NCBI GenBank assembly: GCA_900554225.1
Contig: USGH01000008.1
Coordinates: 1-27,484 of the forward strand
From: an uncultured Eubacteriales bacterium
Lineage (GTDB): Bacteria > Bacillota > Clostridia > Oscillospirales > CAG-272
DNA length: 27,484 nucleotides
Direction of reading: 5' to 3'
The notes below the pieces were generated by a model. The model was not told where the DNA came from. It worked only from the letters and a program-made list of their open reading frames with translations, and did not search any database. The translations under genes were made by a program, and so were the position numbers. Below are positions 1 to 8,687 of the stretch, piece after piece. Position 1 is the stretch's first letter; every line of letters starts with the position of its first letter.

Positions 1-104
1 GCAAGAAGCTCACTTTCTTCCTCCGCTGCGTGCAACGGAATCCCCATGACTGCCAACGACAGCGTCATGCATAGTGCCATAACCAGGCTGATGATTTTCT
101 TCAT
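1..104 (-). CDS. Secreted protein, N-terminus only (cut by window edge)
   Basis: Only the first 34 codons are inside the window. Reading the minus strand from the ATG at 102-104 gives a lysine pair, a hydrophobic core and a small-residue cleavage region ending HAA, followed by an acidic stretch: a typical Sec signal peptide. The start is supported by AAGGAG seven bases upstream. It lies 55 bases downstream of the SLH gene at 160-1635 on the same strand, so it is probably the next member of the secreted-protein series. Nothing can be said about the mature protein. Confidence 0.75.
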   Translation of the reverse strand, partial: MKKIISLVMALCMTLSLAVMGIPLHAAEEESELL

Positions 105-159
105 CTCAAATCTCCTTAAATGAAATTGTTGTGCTTTTTGTCAGGCTCGCCGCAAATTT

Positions 160-1635
160 CTACCCCCGTATCACCTCCGCAAAGCCGTACAGCATCTGTG
201 CCACCAGTGCGCGGGATGCCTTGTCCTGCGGGCGGAGTGCGCCGCCATCTCCGGTGTAGATACCGTTTTCCACCGCCCATGCCATCGCGTCTGCCGCCCA
301 ATCGGATACGCTTGCCTGATCTCTGTACCCGGTCAGGGCGGATTTCGCGGCGGTGAAGCGGGCAGCATACTGTGCGTACCGCGCCAGGATCACGACCGCC
401 TGCTCTACGGTGATCTCGTCGTTCAGCCCAAAGATCTTCTCGTTGTAGCCCTTGACGATCCCGGCTCCCGATGCCCAGTCCACGTAGGGCGAGTACCATT
501 CGCCAAGCGGAACGTCCGTAAAGCGCGGGGCGGTGAAGTATTCCGTCTGGACGGCGGCAAGTCGTCCAAGTACGGTGACGAACATGGCGCGGGTCATCGT
601 AGTCTGCGGCGCAAATTCCGTAGAGGATACGCCCTTGAACAGCCCGTTTTCGTATACAAACGCCACAGCGGCATAATAGCTGTCCTGCGCGGAAACGTCA
701 CGGAACGGATTTTCCCACGGTGTTTCCCGTTCGCTCGGGTCCACGTAGGTGAATTTGTCCTCGGTGTCGTCCGTGCGGTCGTATCTGCGCCCTTCGTCCC
801 GATTTTCAGCGGCACCGCGATTGTCGTCCGCAGCCGGGTCGTATGCGGGATCGTAGGTGTCCGAAGCGGTTTTCGGGATCGTTTTGCCCTTTGTGACGAG
901 CTTGCCGCAATCCACGCAGTAGCTGTCCCCGGTATAGCCGTCCTTGTCCGCGGTGGCACGTGCGGCATTGCGGATCTCCAGCTTGCCGTGGTGATTCGGG
1001 TCGAGCGGGAGGGTGACGGATGGCAGCTCCGTTTTTTCCTCCGCGTCGGCGAAATATTTCCGGCACACCGCGCAGTACCAATAGGCGAGATTGCCTTCCG
1101 TGGTGCAGGTGGCTTCCCGTGCGGCGGTAAAGGAGAGCGTATGCGCGCTGGGGAGCGGTTTGGCAACGGTCACAGCGGCGTAGTCGGTGCGCAGATCGGA
1201 CACGGGATCCCCGGTGCGCGAGGAGATTTGCACCCGGTCGAGCGAGAGGGAATAGGTGCCGGGCGCGGTATCGCCGCTCACGGTGACGGATACGGTGGCG
1301 ATTTCGGTCACGGGCAGGTCGGAGAGATTGCAGCCGGGCATGATGGAGACGAGATACGAGCCGTCCGCCATCAGATCTACATTGATCCGCAAAATGCCCT
1401 CGACGGTCGCCGCGGCAACGTCTGTGACCACGAGATCCTCCCGCTGCGGCACATAGAACGCGAAGCCGTCAAAGGTGCCGGAGAGGGAGATGGAATAGGT
1501 AAAGCTGCTCCCGGGCGCGATCGAAGCGACGTTTGCAGCCGTGTGGATCGTCACAGAATCGGCAGCCAACGCAGGCAGAGCCAGAAGCGTGAGGGAAAGA
1601 ATCATTGCAAGAAGCAGGGATAGGATGTGTTTCAT
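160..1635 (-). CDS. SLH-anchored surface protein with cohesin-like domain
   Basis: The 491-aa protein has a signal peptide (1-24, ending ALA). Residues 27-158 form a beta-rich module resembling a divergent cohesin, also present in the genes at 10802-12175 and 12428-13798. Residues 164-245 carry CxxC-type pairs (C188/C191, C240/C243) typical of the zinc-ribbon-like spacers of gut Firmicutes surface proteins, followed by an Asp/Arg-rich linker (about 258-300). Three SLH repeats close the protein (about 311-360, 372-421, 437-487); SLH domains attach proteins to pyruvylated wall polymers. The ATG at 1635 has AAAGGAG seven bases upstream. It is probably a cell-surface docking point for the neighbouring proteins. 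The SLH call is firm; the cohesin-like call rests on similarity to the sister modules and is tentative. Confidence 0.85.
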   Translation of the reverse strand: MKHILSLLLAMILSLTLLALPALAADSVTIHTAANVASIAPGSSFTYSISLSGTFDGFAFYVPQREDLVVTDVAAATVEGILRINVDLMADGSYLVSIMPGCNLSDLPVTEIATVSVTVSGDTAPGTYSLSLDRVQISSRTGDPVSDLRTDYAAVTVAKPLPSAHTLSFTAAREATCTTEGNLAYWYCAVCRKYFADAEEKTELPSVTLPLDPNHHGKLEIRNAARATADKDGYTGDSYCVDCGKLVTKGKTIPKTASDTYDPAYDPAADDNRGAAENRDEGRRYDRTDDTEDKFTYVDPSERETPWENPFRDVSAQDSYYAAVAFVYENGLFKGVSSTEFAPQTTMTRAMFVTVLGRLAAVQTEYFTAPRFTDVPLGEWYSPYVDWASGAGIVKGYNEKIFGLNDEITVEQAVVILARYAQYAARFTAAKSALTGYRDQASVSDWAADAMAWAVENGIYTGDGGALRPQDKASRALVAQMLYGFAEVIRG

Positions 1636-1680
1636 AGGGGTACTCCTTTGTGATGATTGGTGGGGAGTGGGGGACGAGCG

Positions 1681-4494
1681 TTAATTCCCCAGTGAAATTG
1701 TCCCCCGGAAGGCGGCATAGAGTCTGGCGACATCGAAGTAGTCCACCACGCCGTCGCCGTTTATATCCATGATCTCCGCATCGACCTCCTCGGACAGGTA
1801 TGCGGCATAGAGGGCGGATACGTCAAAGTAATCCATGGTGCCGTTGCCGTCGATATCCCCGGGTACGGTAGGCTTGGATTCCGGAACGAACGTGGCAGTG
1901 TTGTAGCCGTTCCACGTGGGACTGGTCCAGCCGGATTTGCCGGAAATGTAGTAGAGGGTGAGATCAGGGGAGGTTTGGGAGAAGGTATGATAGCCTATAT
2001 CTGGTGCGTCACCGTAAAAATAAATGGAACTCAGGGGGCAACAGTTTTCGAATACGTTTCTCTCAATCGTATGGACGGCTTGGGGTATATGAATACTTGT
2101 CAAACTGCTGCATCCTTGAAACGCACTGTAACCGATTGTTGTTACAGTTTCCGGGATACTTACATATGTAAGTTTGCTGCAATTCATAAACAATTGAGAT
2201 GGTATTTCTGAAAAAGCACCTTGAAGATCTATTATAGATATGTTGCTGCATCCATAGAAGACAGAGTTTCCAATGGTTTCCAATGATTTTGGAATTTTCA
2301 TGGATTGTATATGTACACAATCTTTGAATGCGCTCCGCTCAATATTCACAATCGAATCGGGTAAGATAATTTCTGTTAGATTGGAACATCCCTCAAATGC
2401 AAATTCACCAATCACTTCTGTCCCCTGTTTCACAGAATAGCTATCTGTGTTATTCTGGGCTGGAAATTTAATCAAAGTAGGGTGAAAAGCAAACGAGAAT
2501 TTATTGCTGGAGTGTGCCGTATTGGTGTTGTATAGTGCACCAACAGAGTCAATTGTGAAATATTGATTGCTTTCAGAAATAGAGATGTTTGTTAACCCTG
2601 TACATCCTTCAAACACAGATACACCTATATATTCTAATGAGGCGGGTAGATGAATTTCTTTTAAGTGAGAACACCCAGAAAAAGCCCCAATGTCAATTAT
2701 CGAAATGGTATCATCCAGTTGTATTGACTCTAACGCTGTGCAATTCATAAAGGTAAAGCTCTCTATTTTTGAAACCGTGGAGGACATTGTAATGGATTTC
2801 AAGCGACTACACTCACGGAAGGCACTTGCTGAAATAGCAGATATTGTGTTGGGAATGACAACCTCCTCCAAATTGGTTCCGGCAGGGCAGCATATCAGTT
2901 GTGTGGGCACTTTATTTTGATTTTTATAAAGAATACCATTTATATCCGAGAACTGTGTGTTGTCAGAACTCACATTTATGACGGCTAACTTTTCACATCC
3001 GACGAATACATTATCGCCTATTACTGTAACATTTTTTGGAACGGTGACATTGGAAAAAGATTTGCAGGATGAAAATGCCCATGAACCGATGGAAATAAGT
3101 GAGGTTGGAAGGCATATATCCACTAGTGCATAACATGCAGAAAATGCATGTTCTCCAATGGAGAGCAGCGTATCGGGGAGCGAAACAGAGGAAAGAGAAA
3201 TGCAATGGGAAAATGCACAACTGCCAATGGATGTGATGCCGTTTTCAACCACGATTTTTTGAATCAAAAAACTGTCCGGAACAGGAGAATAGGTATATTT
3301 ATTCCATGGTGTACAGTCAGTAGCATAGTCCGTCATCTCTCCCGTACCGGAGATGGTCAGCGTTCCTTCTGCGTCCAGAACCCACGTAGCAGAGTCGCCG
3401 CAGATCCCGCTTGCAACATCCGAACCGGATTCTTCGCCATAATGTATATTTACATTGTCAAGCGCGTCATTGACATTTCCTGCAATGGACTGCCAGTGGG
3501 ACATGGTCCCGCCATAATAAATATCGGTCAGGTTGTCGCAGAACGAAAAGGTACTTGCGGTGAAGGGAGTGGTGATGCCTGCGGGAAGATGAAGTGTTGT
3601 GAGCGATTGCATATTGGAAAGCGCAAAATCCCATAGAGCAAGCGTGGTATCCACACAGGTGTAGCTGCTGCCGGAAAGCGCGGGCAGACACACAAGCTCC
3701 GTCATATCCGCGGTGTATACGGCACCTGCCGCATCGTTTGCATAATAGGGGTTTGCCGCGTCGATTGTCAGTTCGGATAGAGCTTTGCTGCCGAGAAAAG
3801 CACCGGATGAGATCTTGGAGACATTTGCCGGAATGGTCAGGGACGTGAGGTTCATATTTCCCAGTGCCATATTGTATATGGTGGTCAGCGATTCCGGCAG
3901 TGTGAGGGAGGATAGAACTCTATTGCAGTTGAACGCGCCGCTTGTGAGGATTTCCACGCCCTCCGGGATCACGTAAGAGGTGTCTGTTTTCCCGAGCGGG
4001 TATGTGATCAGCGTATCACAGCCGGCGGTGAACAATACATTGTCGATGGTTCTGTAAGCGGGATTGTCCGGATCCACGAGAATTTCGCGGAGCTTGAAGC
4101 AGTCGGAGAGAAATTTAGAGGTCTCGATGGAGACTGCCGTTTTCGGGATTTCGATCCGCGTCAGACCGGGCAGGCAGGAAAAGGCATACAGTTCAAAGGT
4201 GGTGATCCCCTCGGAGACCGTGATGGTTTGGATGTTCTTGTAAATGGAGGCGTCCTGATCTTTGTGAAGCCAGTAGTCAAAGGCACCATAGCCGATCGTT
4301 GTGACCTTTTTCCCATCGATTTCCGCGGGGATCACAAGATCGGTGTCACTCCCGGCATATCCGGTGATGGTGAGCGTGCCGTCGTCGTTTTCGGAGGTGA
4401 GATAATCGCTGTCCGCGGCAGATACGCACACGGCGAGCAGCAGCGTGACAAGGAGAAGCGCGAGCGGAAGCAGGTGTCGAAGATGATGTTTCAT
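1681..4494 (-). CDS. BspA-like LRR_5 protein with C-terminal dockerin
   Basis: The 937-aa exported protein has a signal peptide at 1-26 (ending VSA). Residues about 40-350 are BspA/LRR_5-type leucine-rich repeats with the usual IP..V..I...AF..C..L spacing. A linker module with CGD and GTLTISGTGEM follows near 363-390, then a second LRR block to about 850, a GKSGWTSPTW motif and a type I dockerin (879-937) with two Ca-binding loops, both with Asp-Tyr-Phe at positions 9-11. LRR_5 proteins are usually adhesins; the dockerin implies it plugs into a cohesin rather than being wall-linked itself. The ATG at 4494 has AAAGGA eight bases upstream. The second LRR block (about 1975-3290) is much more AT-rich than the rest of the gene, suggesting domain exchange. 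Confidence 0.9.
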   Translation of the reverse strand: MKHHLRHLLPLALLLVTLLLAVCVSAADSDYLTSENDDGTLTITGYAGSDTDLVIPAEIDGKKVTTIGYGAFDYWLHKDQDASIYKNIQTITVSEGITTFELYAFSCLPGLTRIEIPKTAVSIETSKFLSDCFKLREILVDPDNPAYRTIDNVLFTAGCDTLITYPLGKTDTSYVIPEGVEILTSGAFNCNRVLSSLTLPESLTTIYNMALGNMNLTSLTIPANVSKISSGAFLGSKALSELTIDAANPYYANDAAGAVYTADMTELVCLPALSGSSYTCVDTTLALWDFALSNMQSLTTLHLPAGITTPFTASTFSFCDNLTDIYYGGTMSHWQSIAGNVNDALDNVNIHYGEESGSDVASGICGDSATWVLDAEGTLTISGTGEMTDYATDCTPWNKYTYSPVPDSFLIQKIVVENGITSIGSCAFSHCISLSSVSLPDTLLSIGEHAFSACYALVDICLPTSLISIGSWAFSSCKSFSNVTVPKNVTVIGDNVFVGCEKLAVINVSSDNTQFSDINGILYKNQNKVPTQLICCPAGTNLEEVVIPNTISAISASAFRECSRLKSITMSSTVSKIESFTFMNCTALESIQLDDTISIIDIGAFSGCSHLKEIHLPASLEYIGVSVFEGCTGLTNISISESNQYFTIDSVGALYNTNTAHSSNKFSFAFHPTLIKFPAQNNTDSYSVKQGTEVIGEFAFEGCSNLTEIILPDSIVNIERSAFKDCVHIQSMKIPKSLETIGNSVFYGCSNISIIDLQGAFSEIPSQLFMNCSKLTYVSIPETVTTIGYSAFQGCSSLTSIHIPQAVHTIERNVFENCCPLSSIYFYGDAPDIGYHTFSQTSPDLTLYYISGKSGWTSPTWNGYNTATFVPESKPTVPGDIDGNGTMDYFDVSALYAAYLSEEVDAEIMDINGDGVVDYFDVARLYAAFRGTISLGN

Positions 4495-4509
4495 GTGAGC
4501 GTCCTTTCA

Positions 4510-4563
4510 AAAGAAGGCATACGCCCCGGCAGACCGCAGGGAAGCAGACTGCCGATCGTATGC
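4510..4563 (-). terminator. Hairpin with T-rich tail between the two large LRR genes
   Basis: GCATACG (4517-4523) pairs with CGTATGC (4557-4563) and inside it GGCAG (4528-4532) pairs with CTGCC (4549-4553). On the minus strand the hairpin is followed by CTTCTTTT and then at once by the ribosome binding site of the 937-aa gene. It may be a partial terminator or attenuator that lowers expression of the downstream genes. Confidence 0.5.
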
Positions 4564-4592
4564 AATGAGTGGGGGAGCGTTACGGATGGGGG

Positions 4593-7500
4593 TTACGGCA
4601 ATACAGCAGTCCCGCGGAACGCGGCGTAGAGCTTGGATACATCGTAGTAATCGACAACGCCGTCGTGGTTCACGTCCATGACGTCCGTATTGACCTCCCC
4701 GGACTGATACGCGGCATAGAGGGCGGTTACATCGAAGTAGTCCAGCACCCCATCGCCGGATATGTCCCCGGGAACGGTGGGCTTAGGATCCACGTCACCG
4801 GGGGTAAATGTTGCGGTGTTGTAGGTCACGCCGTTGGAATCCGTCCACGTAGGCGAAGTCCAGCCGGATTTGCCCGCGATGTAGTAGAGGACGAGGGAGG
4901 AGGGGGTGTTTTTGAAGGTGTTTTTTGTAATGGTGGGGGCATCTCCGTAGAAGTATACGGAGGTGAGAGAGGTGCAATCGGCAAATGCCCACTCTCCGAT
5001 GCTTGTAAGTTGGCTCGGAAGATTTATTGTTTTCAGACTGCTACATCCAGAAAAGACGCTATTATCTATGGAAGTAATGGTTTCTGGAATGGTAATCGTC
5101 GTAAGAGCACTGCAATCGGCAAATGCCCACTCTCCGATGCTTGTAAGTTGGCTCGGAAGATTTATTGTTTTCAGACTGCTGCATCCAGAAAAGACGCTAT
5201 TACCTATGGAAGTAATGGTTTCCGGAATTGTGATAGACTCCAGACTGCTGCATCCAGAAAAGACGCGATCATCTATGGAAGTGACTGTTTCTGGAATTGT
5301 GATAGACTGGAGATTGCTGCATCCAGAAAAAGCAGCGTATTCAATGGATGTAACAGAAGCGGGTATTGTAAAATATCTAAGCCCTGTACAACGCGCAAAC
5401 ATTTCAAAACTTATTTCCGTAAATGTATCCGGAATTGTTATGCTTTCCAGATAGGATGCATTAGAAAACGCTCCGCCTTCTATAGTTGTTACCGTGTCAG
5501 GAACAGTGAATGCGGATAATGTGCTGTTTCCCGCAGGATATTGAATGAGCTTTGAAACATCTTTTGTATAGAGAATACCGTTTTCATCTGTGTAGAAGTA
5601 TTCATTTTTTTCACTGATCTGATATTTCTCAACGCTTGAACAGCCGTTAAAACAATCAGAGTACATATATACGATATTTTGCGGAAGATACATTCCCTGG
5701 AGATTGATACAATTATAGAATGCGCCCGTGCCGATAGAATACATGCATGAATATTTGTCATTATTCTCCATAAAGGCAATATGTTTGAGATTTTCACAGT
5801 ATGAAAAAGCATAATTTTCAATATAAGCCACAGTATATGGAATTTCAAAAGTCGTGGTACTATTTAGGGATGGGCAGCGTATGATACGCTTTATTTCTTC
5901 TGACCATGAAGACTTTTCACAGAGTATGCCATTTATATCACAATAATATTTGTTTTCAGGATCGACAAAAATATTTTGAAGTGAAGCAGTATCAGAGGGA
6001 TTAATTAGATAAATGCTGAATGCATTATGTGCAATATGAGATACAGATTTTGGTATGGTGATATTTGATAATTTAGTGCACATACTAAACGCATAGTCTT
6101 CAATTCTGTCGAGTGTCTCTGGCAGTTGAATATTTTCTAACACATTTCCAGACCGGAAACTATAACGTGATCTTCTCTGAACGAATGCCTCGCTGGCAAG
6201 TGTTGTTACCCCTTCACAAAGGATGGCTTTTTTTATACCGTAAAATCTGAGTTGTCCTATCCATGATGGATTAATGTAATCATTCCACGGATATCCAGTA
6301 TCTGTATCTGAATAATCCTTCATCTCCCCTTCCCCGGAGATCGTCAGCGTACCCGCATCATCAAGCGTCCACGTGAGGTTGTCCCCGCAGGTGCCGCTTG
6401 CGATGATCTCCGCTTCCGTTTCTTCCTCGTAGATCACAAAGGCACCAAGCGACGGGGAGGTCTGGTGGATCGTCATTGCAGCGGTGGTGAACGTCTGGAA
6501 CCCGGCTTTGGAGAGCACAAAGATGTAATCTCCCTTTTCTCCGGTGAACGCAAACGAGAAAGTACCAGTCGCGTCTGTAACGGCAGAGTCGATCACAGTG
6601 CCATCCGATGCCTTGCGGGTAACGGTCACACCTTCGACAGCCTTGCCATAGTCCGCACTGCCTTCTGTAGCGTTGCGAATGATACCGGATAAGGTGTAGA
6701 ACTCGGGAGTGGGATCGGGATCCGGGTCCGGATCTGGATCGGGAGTTGGATCCGGGTCGGGTTTGGGATCGGGATCAGGATCGGGAGTGCCGTTCGGCTC
6801 CCACAGTGCTGTAATTACCAATTCATCAGAGCACCAGCACGGGCGCAGAGTGGTGCCAAGCTCTTTCAGATAAAGACCCAGTTCTTCTCCGCTTTGATAC
6901 AATACACCCTTTACAGACCAGCCGAGGAACGTAGAGCCTTGTTTTGTGGGGATTGTGTCTGATAGAAAAATTGATCCATCGTATGGCTTAACTTGAGACG
7001 GAATGCTTCCCTCTCCACCGTTCAAATCATAGATTACAGTAAGCCCTTTGTTGATGACGTCCTTATGTCCGTTGTAGCGATTCAATGCTTTATCCATGAA
7101 ATTGCTCGGCTTGAGAGTTTCATACAAATTGCGGGCATGCGCAATAGATGTTTTCCATTGATCCCAGGCCGCATTGTTGCCAAAATACGCATTGAATTTT
7201 TCCGTGCCATACCATGTGTTGAGATATTCAGTGGCATAATCAAGCTCTGTGGCAAGAAGTCGATATGCCATAAGCATACCGCTCACATATCCATCGCAGT
7301 ATGGTACAGAGGTTTCTTTATCATATCCGGCAACACAGATATCTTCAATATCTTGAATCGACAGGATCACTGCTTGATTGACTGTATTTAAGCAGCGAAC
7401 AACATATATCATTTCTGCTTTATCCGAGAGATGCCCTGCAAGATCGAATGCCGTAAAAGTAAGTGTAGCTGTAGTATAGATGGCACTTTTTGACAGCACC

Positions 7501-8519
7501 TTGCTCTTGAACAACATACATAAGGCATTGAGATTCAATTCCGTTGTTGTTTCGCAGATATTGTCTATTACACAATTGATAAATCCTGATATGCTGTCAT
7601 CCTCAATGAGTCTTATATATTTGGAGATGGCTGTTTTTAAGAAAGTGTCATTTGTATATGTCCTCATTTTTTCCAGGAGAACGAGCGCACTTTCATCAAC
7701 GTATTTCCATATTATGAAAGATTTTGCTAAAATTGTGCATAGCTCACCCATTTCTTCGAATATCATGAAGCCATATTCGAGCGTATCGAGTACTGTGTCA
7801 ATGGTTTCGGAGAATTCAGCGCAGTTTTCAACGGATATTTTCTTGTTTGATAACCAACTGATAAATTTGAAAAATATACTGCCTGTGAAAGTAACTGTGT
7901 CACCGTTTATGGAAAAAGAAAATATGTCATTGGTTTCAGATGCTAATTTTAGAGTTTCTTTTATTAATTTAAAAATCTGAGAGGGGTCTATATTTGATTT
8001 TAGATATTCAAATAAAGGCATCTCTACATCATTGACAGTTATAGTAAGTGAAAATATATCTGAAATGAAAGATTGCGTTTCGTTGACTGCGTCGGTATCA
8101 TTTGCTTCTTTTACTGCTCCTTCCAGCAGCATACTAATAAGCAAAGTATCATACAGATCCTGTTGTGTTAATTCTCCGTCAAATTCAAAAATGGTCGTTA
8201 GAACCTCCAGAACGATGGTAGAGAACTTTTCCCAACCGGAGCTATCTTTCAAAGAATTCACAATGGCGGTTGTGGGACTGTCGTCAAAATTCTCTTTCAA
8301 GGAATCCGCATTGTAGACATTGTTGATATTGTGGTGCGCAATATAGTATTTTGGGCTGGAGTACTGCATCGCGTTGTATGCATATGTCAGCATATTGCAT
8401 AAGTCATCGGAGCCTGACTTATGGTTTACGCCATTGGCAGTGACATTGGTTCCAAAGGTGACGAATAGCCCCGATACCATGGAAAGGATCAGAATGAAGC
8501 TGATGATTCGTTTTTTCAT
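4593..8519 (-). CDS. Large LRR/dockerin secreted protein with unknown N-terminal region
   Basis: The 1308-aa protein has a signal peptide (1 to about 29). Residues about 30-485 match no family I recognise; they look mostly helical with long hydrophobic/charged stretches. Then come an InlB/Listeria-Bacteroides-type repeat (about 490-570, YDLNGGEG and FLGWSVKG), a Pro-Asp linker (about 577-610), a carboxypeptidase-regulatory-like beta domain (about 611-690), the CGD/GTLTISGEGEM module (706-736), LRR_5 repeats to about 1195, the GKSGWTSPTW motif and a type I dockerin (1251-1308). Both dockerin loops carry Asp-Tyr at positions 9-10. The ATG at 8519 has AAGGAG eight bases upstream. The DNA for the N-terminal region and most LRRs is AT-rich. 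It is probably a surface adhesin; the N-terminal region may carry a separate activity. Confidence 0.88.
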   Translation of the reverse strand: MKKRIISFILILSMVSGLFVTFGTNVTANGVNHKSGSDDLCNMLTYAYNAMQYSSPKYYIAHHNINNVYNADSLKENFDDSPTTAIVNSLKDSSGWEKFSTIVLEVLTTIFEFDGELTQQDLYDTLLISMLLEGAVKEANDTDAVNETQSFISDIFSLTITVNDVEMPLFEYLKSNIDPSQIFKLIKETLKLASETNDIFSFSINGDTVTFTGSIFFKFISWLSNKKISVENCAEFSETIDTVLDTLEYGFMIFEEMGELCTILAKSFIIWKYVDESALVLLEKMRTYTNDTFLKTAISKYIRLIEDDSISGFINCVIDNICETTTELNLNALCMLFKSKVLSKSAIYTTATLTFTAFDLAGHLSDKAEMIYVVRCLNTVNQAVILSIQDIEDICVAGYDKETSVPYCDGYVSGMLMAYRLLATELDYATEYLNTWYGTEKFNAYFGNNAAWDQWKTSIAHARNLYETLKPSNFMDKALNRYNGHKDVINKGLTVIYDLNGGEGSIPSQVKPYDGSIFLSDTIPTKQGSTFLGWSVKGVLYQSGEELGLYLKELGTTLRPCWCSDELVITALWEPNGTPDPDPDPKPDPDPTPDPDPDPDPDPTPEFYTLSGIIRNATEGSADYGKAVEGVTVTRKASDGTVIDSAVTDATGTFSFAFTGEKGDYIFVLSKAGFQTFTTAAMTIHQTSPSLGAFVIYEEETEAEIIASGTCGDNLTWTLDDAGTLTISGEGEMKDYSDTDTGYPWNDYINPSWIGQLRFYGIKKAILCEGVTTLASEAFVQRRSRYSFRSGNVLENIQLPETLDRIEDYAFSMCTKLSNITIPKSVSHIAHNAFSIYLINPSDTASLQNIFVDPENKYYCDINGILCEKSSWSEEIKRIIRCPSLNSTTTFEIPYTVAYIENYAFSYCENLKHIAFMENNDKYSCMYSIGTGAFYNCINLQGMYLPQNIVYMYSDCFNGCSSVEKYQISEKNEYFYTDENGILYTKDVSKLIQYPAGNSTLSAFTVPDTVTTIEGGAFSNASYLESITIPDTFTEISFEMFARCTGLRYFTIPASVTSIEYAAFSGCSNLQSITIPETVTSIDDRVFSGCSSLESITIPETITSIGNSVFSGCSSLKTINLPSQLTSIGEWAFADCSALTTITIPETITSIDNSVFSGCSSLKTINLPSQLTSIGEWAFADCTSLTSVYFYGDAPTITKNTFKNTPSSLVLYYIAGKSGWTSPTWTDSNGVTYNTATFTPGDVDPKPTVPGDISGDGVLDYFDVTALYAAYQSGEVNTDVMDVNHDGVVDYYDVSKLYAAFRGTAVLP
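4974..5249 (-). repeat. 138-bp tandem duplication inside the LRR block
   Basis: Two copies begin at 4974 and 5112. The first 69 bases are identical and the next roughly 45 bases differ at only about three positions. One period is 46 residues, exactly two 23-residue LRR_5 units, so the frame is kept. Further 69-base units continue to about 5390 with lower identity. This is a recent duplication in the repeat region of the 1308-aa protein. Confidence 0.85.
6703..6789 (-). repeat. Hexanucleotide-type repeat encoding a Pro-Asp linker
   Basis: Imperfect six-base units based on GGATCG/GGATCC (plus strand) encode alternating Pro and Asp, with occasional Lys or Thr, between the InlB-like and carboxypeptidase-regulatory-like domains of the 1308-aa protein. 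The unit length preserves the frame, so the linker can lengthen or shorten by slippage. Confidence 0.8.
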
Positions 8520-8599
8520 TTTGGTATCTCCTTAAAAAATGTGTTTCATGCGTGTTTTGTCTTATCCTAAGTTAATACTTCATCCGCAAACCAAAGCGG
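8520..8599 (-). promoter_or_regulatory. Likely promoter and leader region of the 1308-aa gene
   Basis: Because a strong terminator lies just upstream, the 1308-aa gene needs its own promoter here. The minus strand is AT-rich with AAGGAG eight bases before the ATG. The best hexamer pair I can see (TTGCGG, 17 bases, GATAAG) is poor, so the promoter location is inferred from context only. Confidence 0.35.
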
Positions 8600-8639
8600 T
8601 AAAAAGCGGCTGATCCGGGGCATGGACCAGCCGCTTTTA
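8600..8639 (-). terminator. Intrinsic terminator after the SLH-cohesin gene
   Basis: AAAAGCGGCTG (8602-8612) pairs with CAGCCGCTTTT (8628-8638). The stem can extend inward through a further TCC/GGA pairing with one mismatch, leaving a loop of about seven bases. On the minus strand the hairpin is followed by a run of T. It lies about 50 bases after the TAA of the scaffoldin gene and probably ends the upstream transcript. It is symmetrical enough to work in both directions. Confidence 0.85.
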
Positions 8640-8687
8640 CGCCTAAGCATAAATCAAGGAATCTATGCCGCTATTCGGTTCTGCTGC

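Noticed and set aside
4974..5390. CRISPR-like repeat pattern
   Set aside because: The periodic 69- and 138-base units are coding LRR repeats with no unique spacers.
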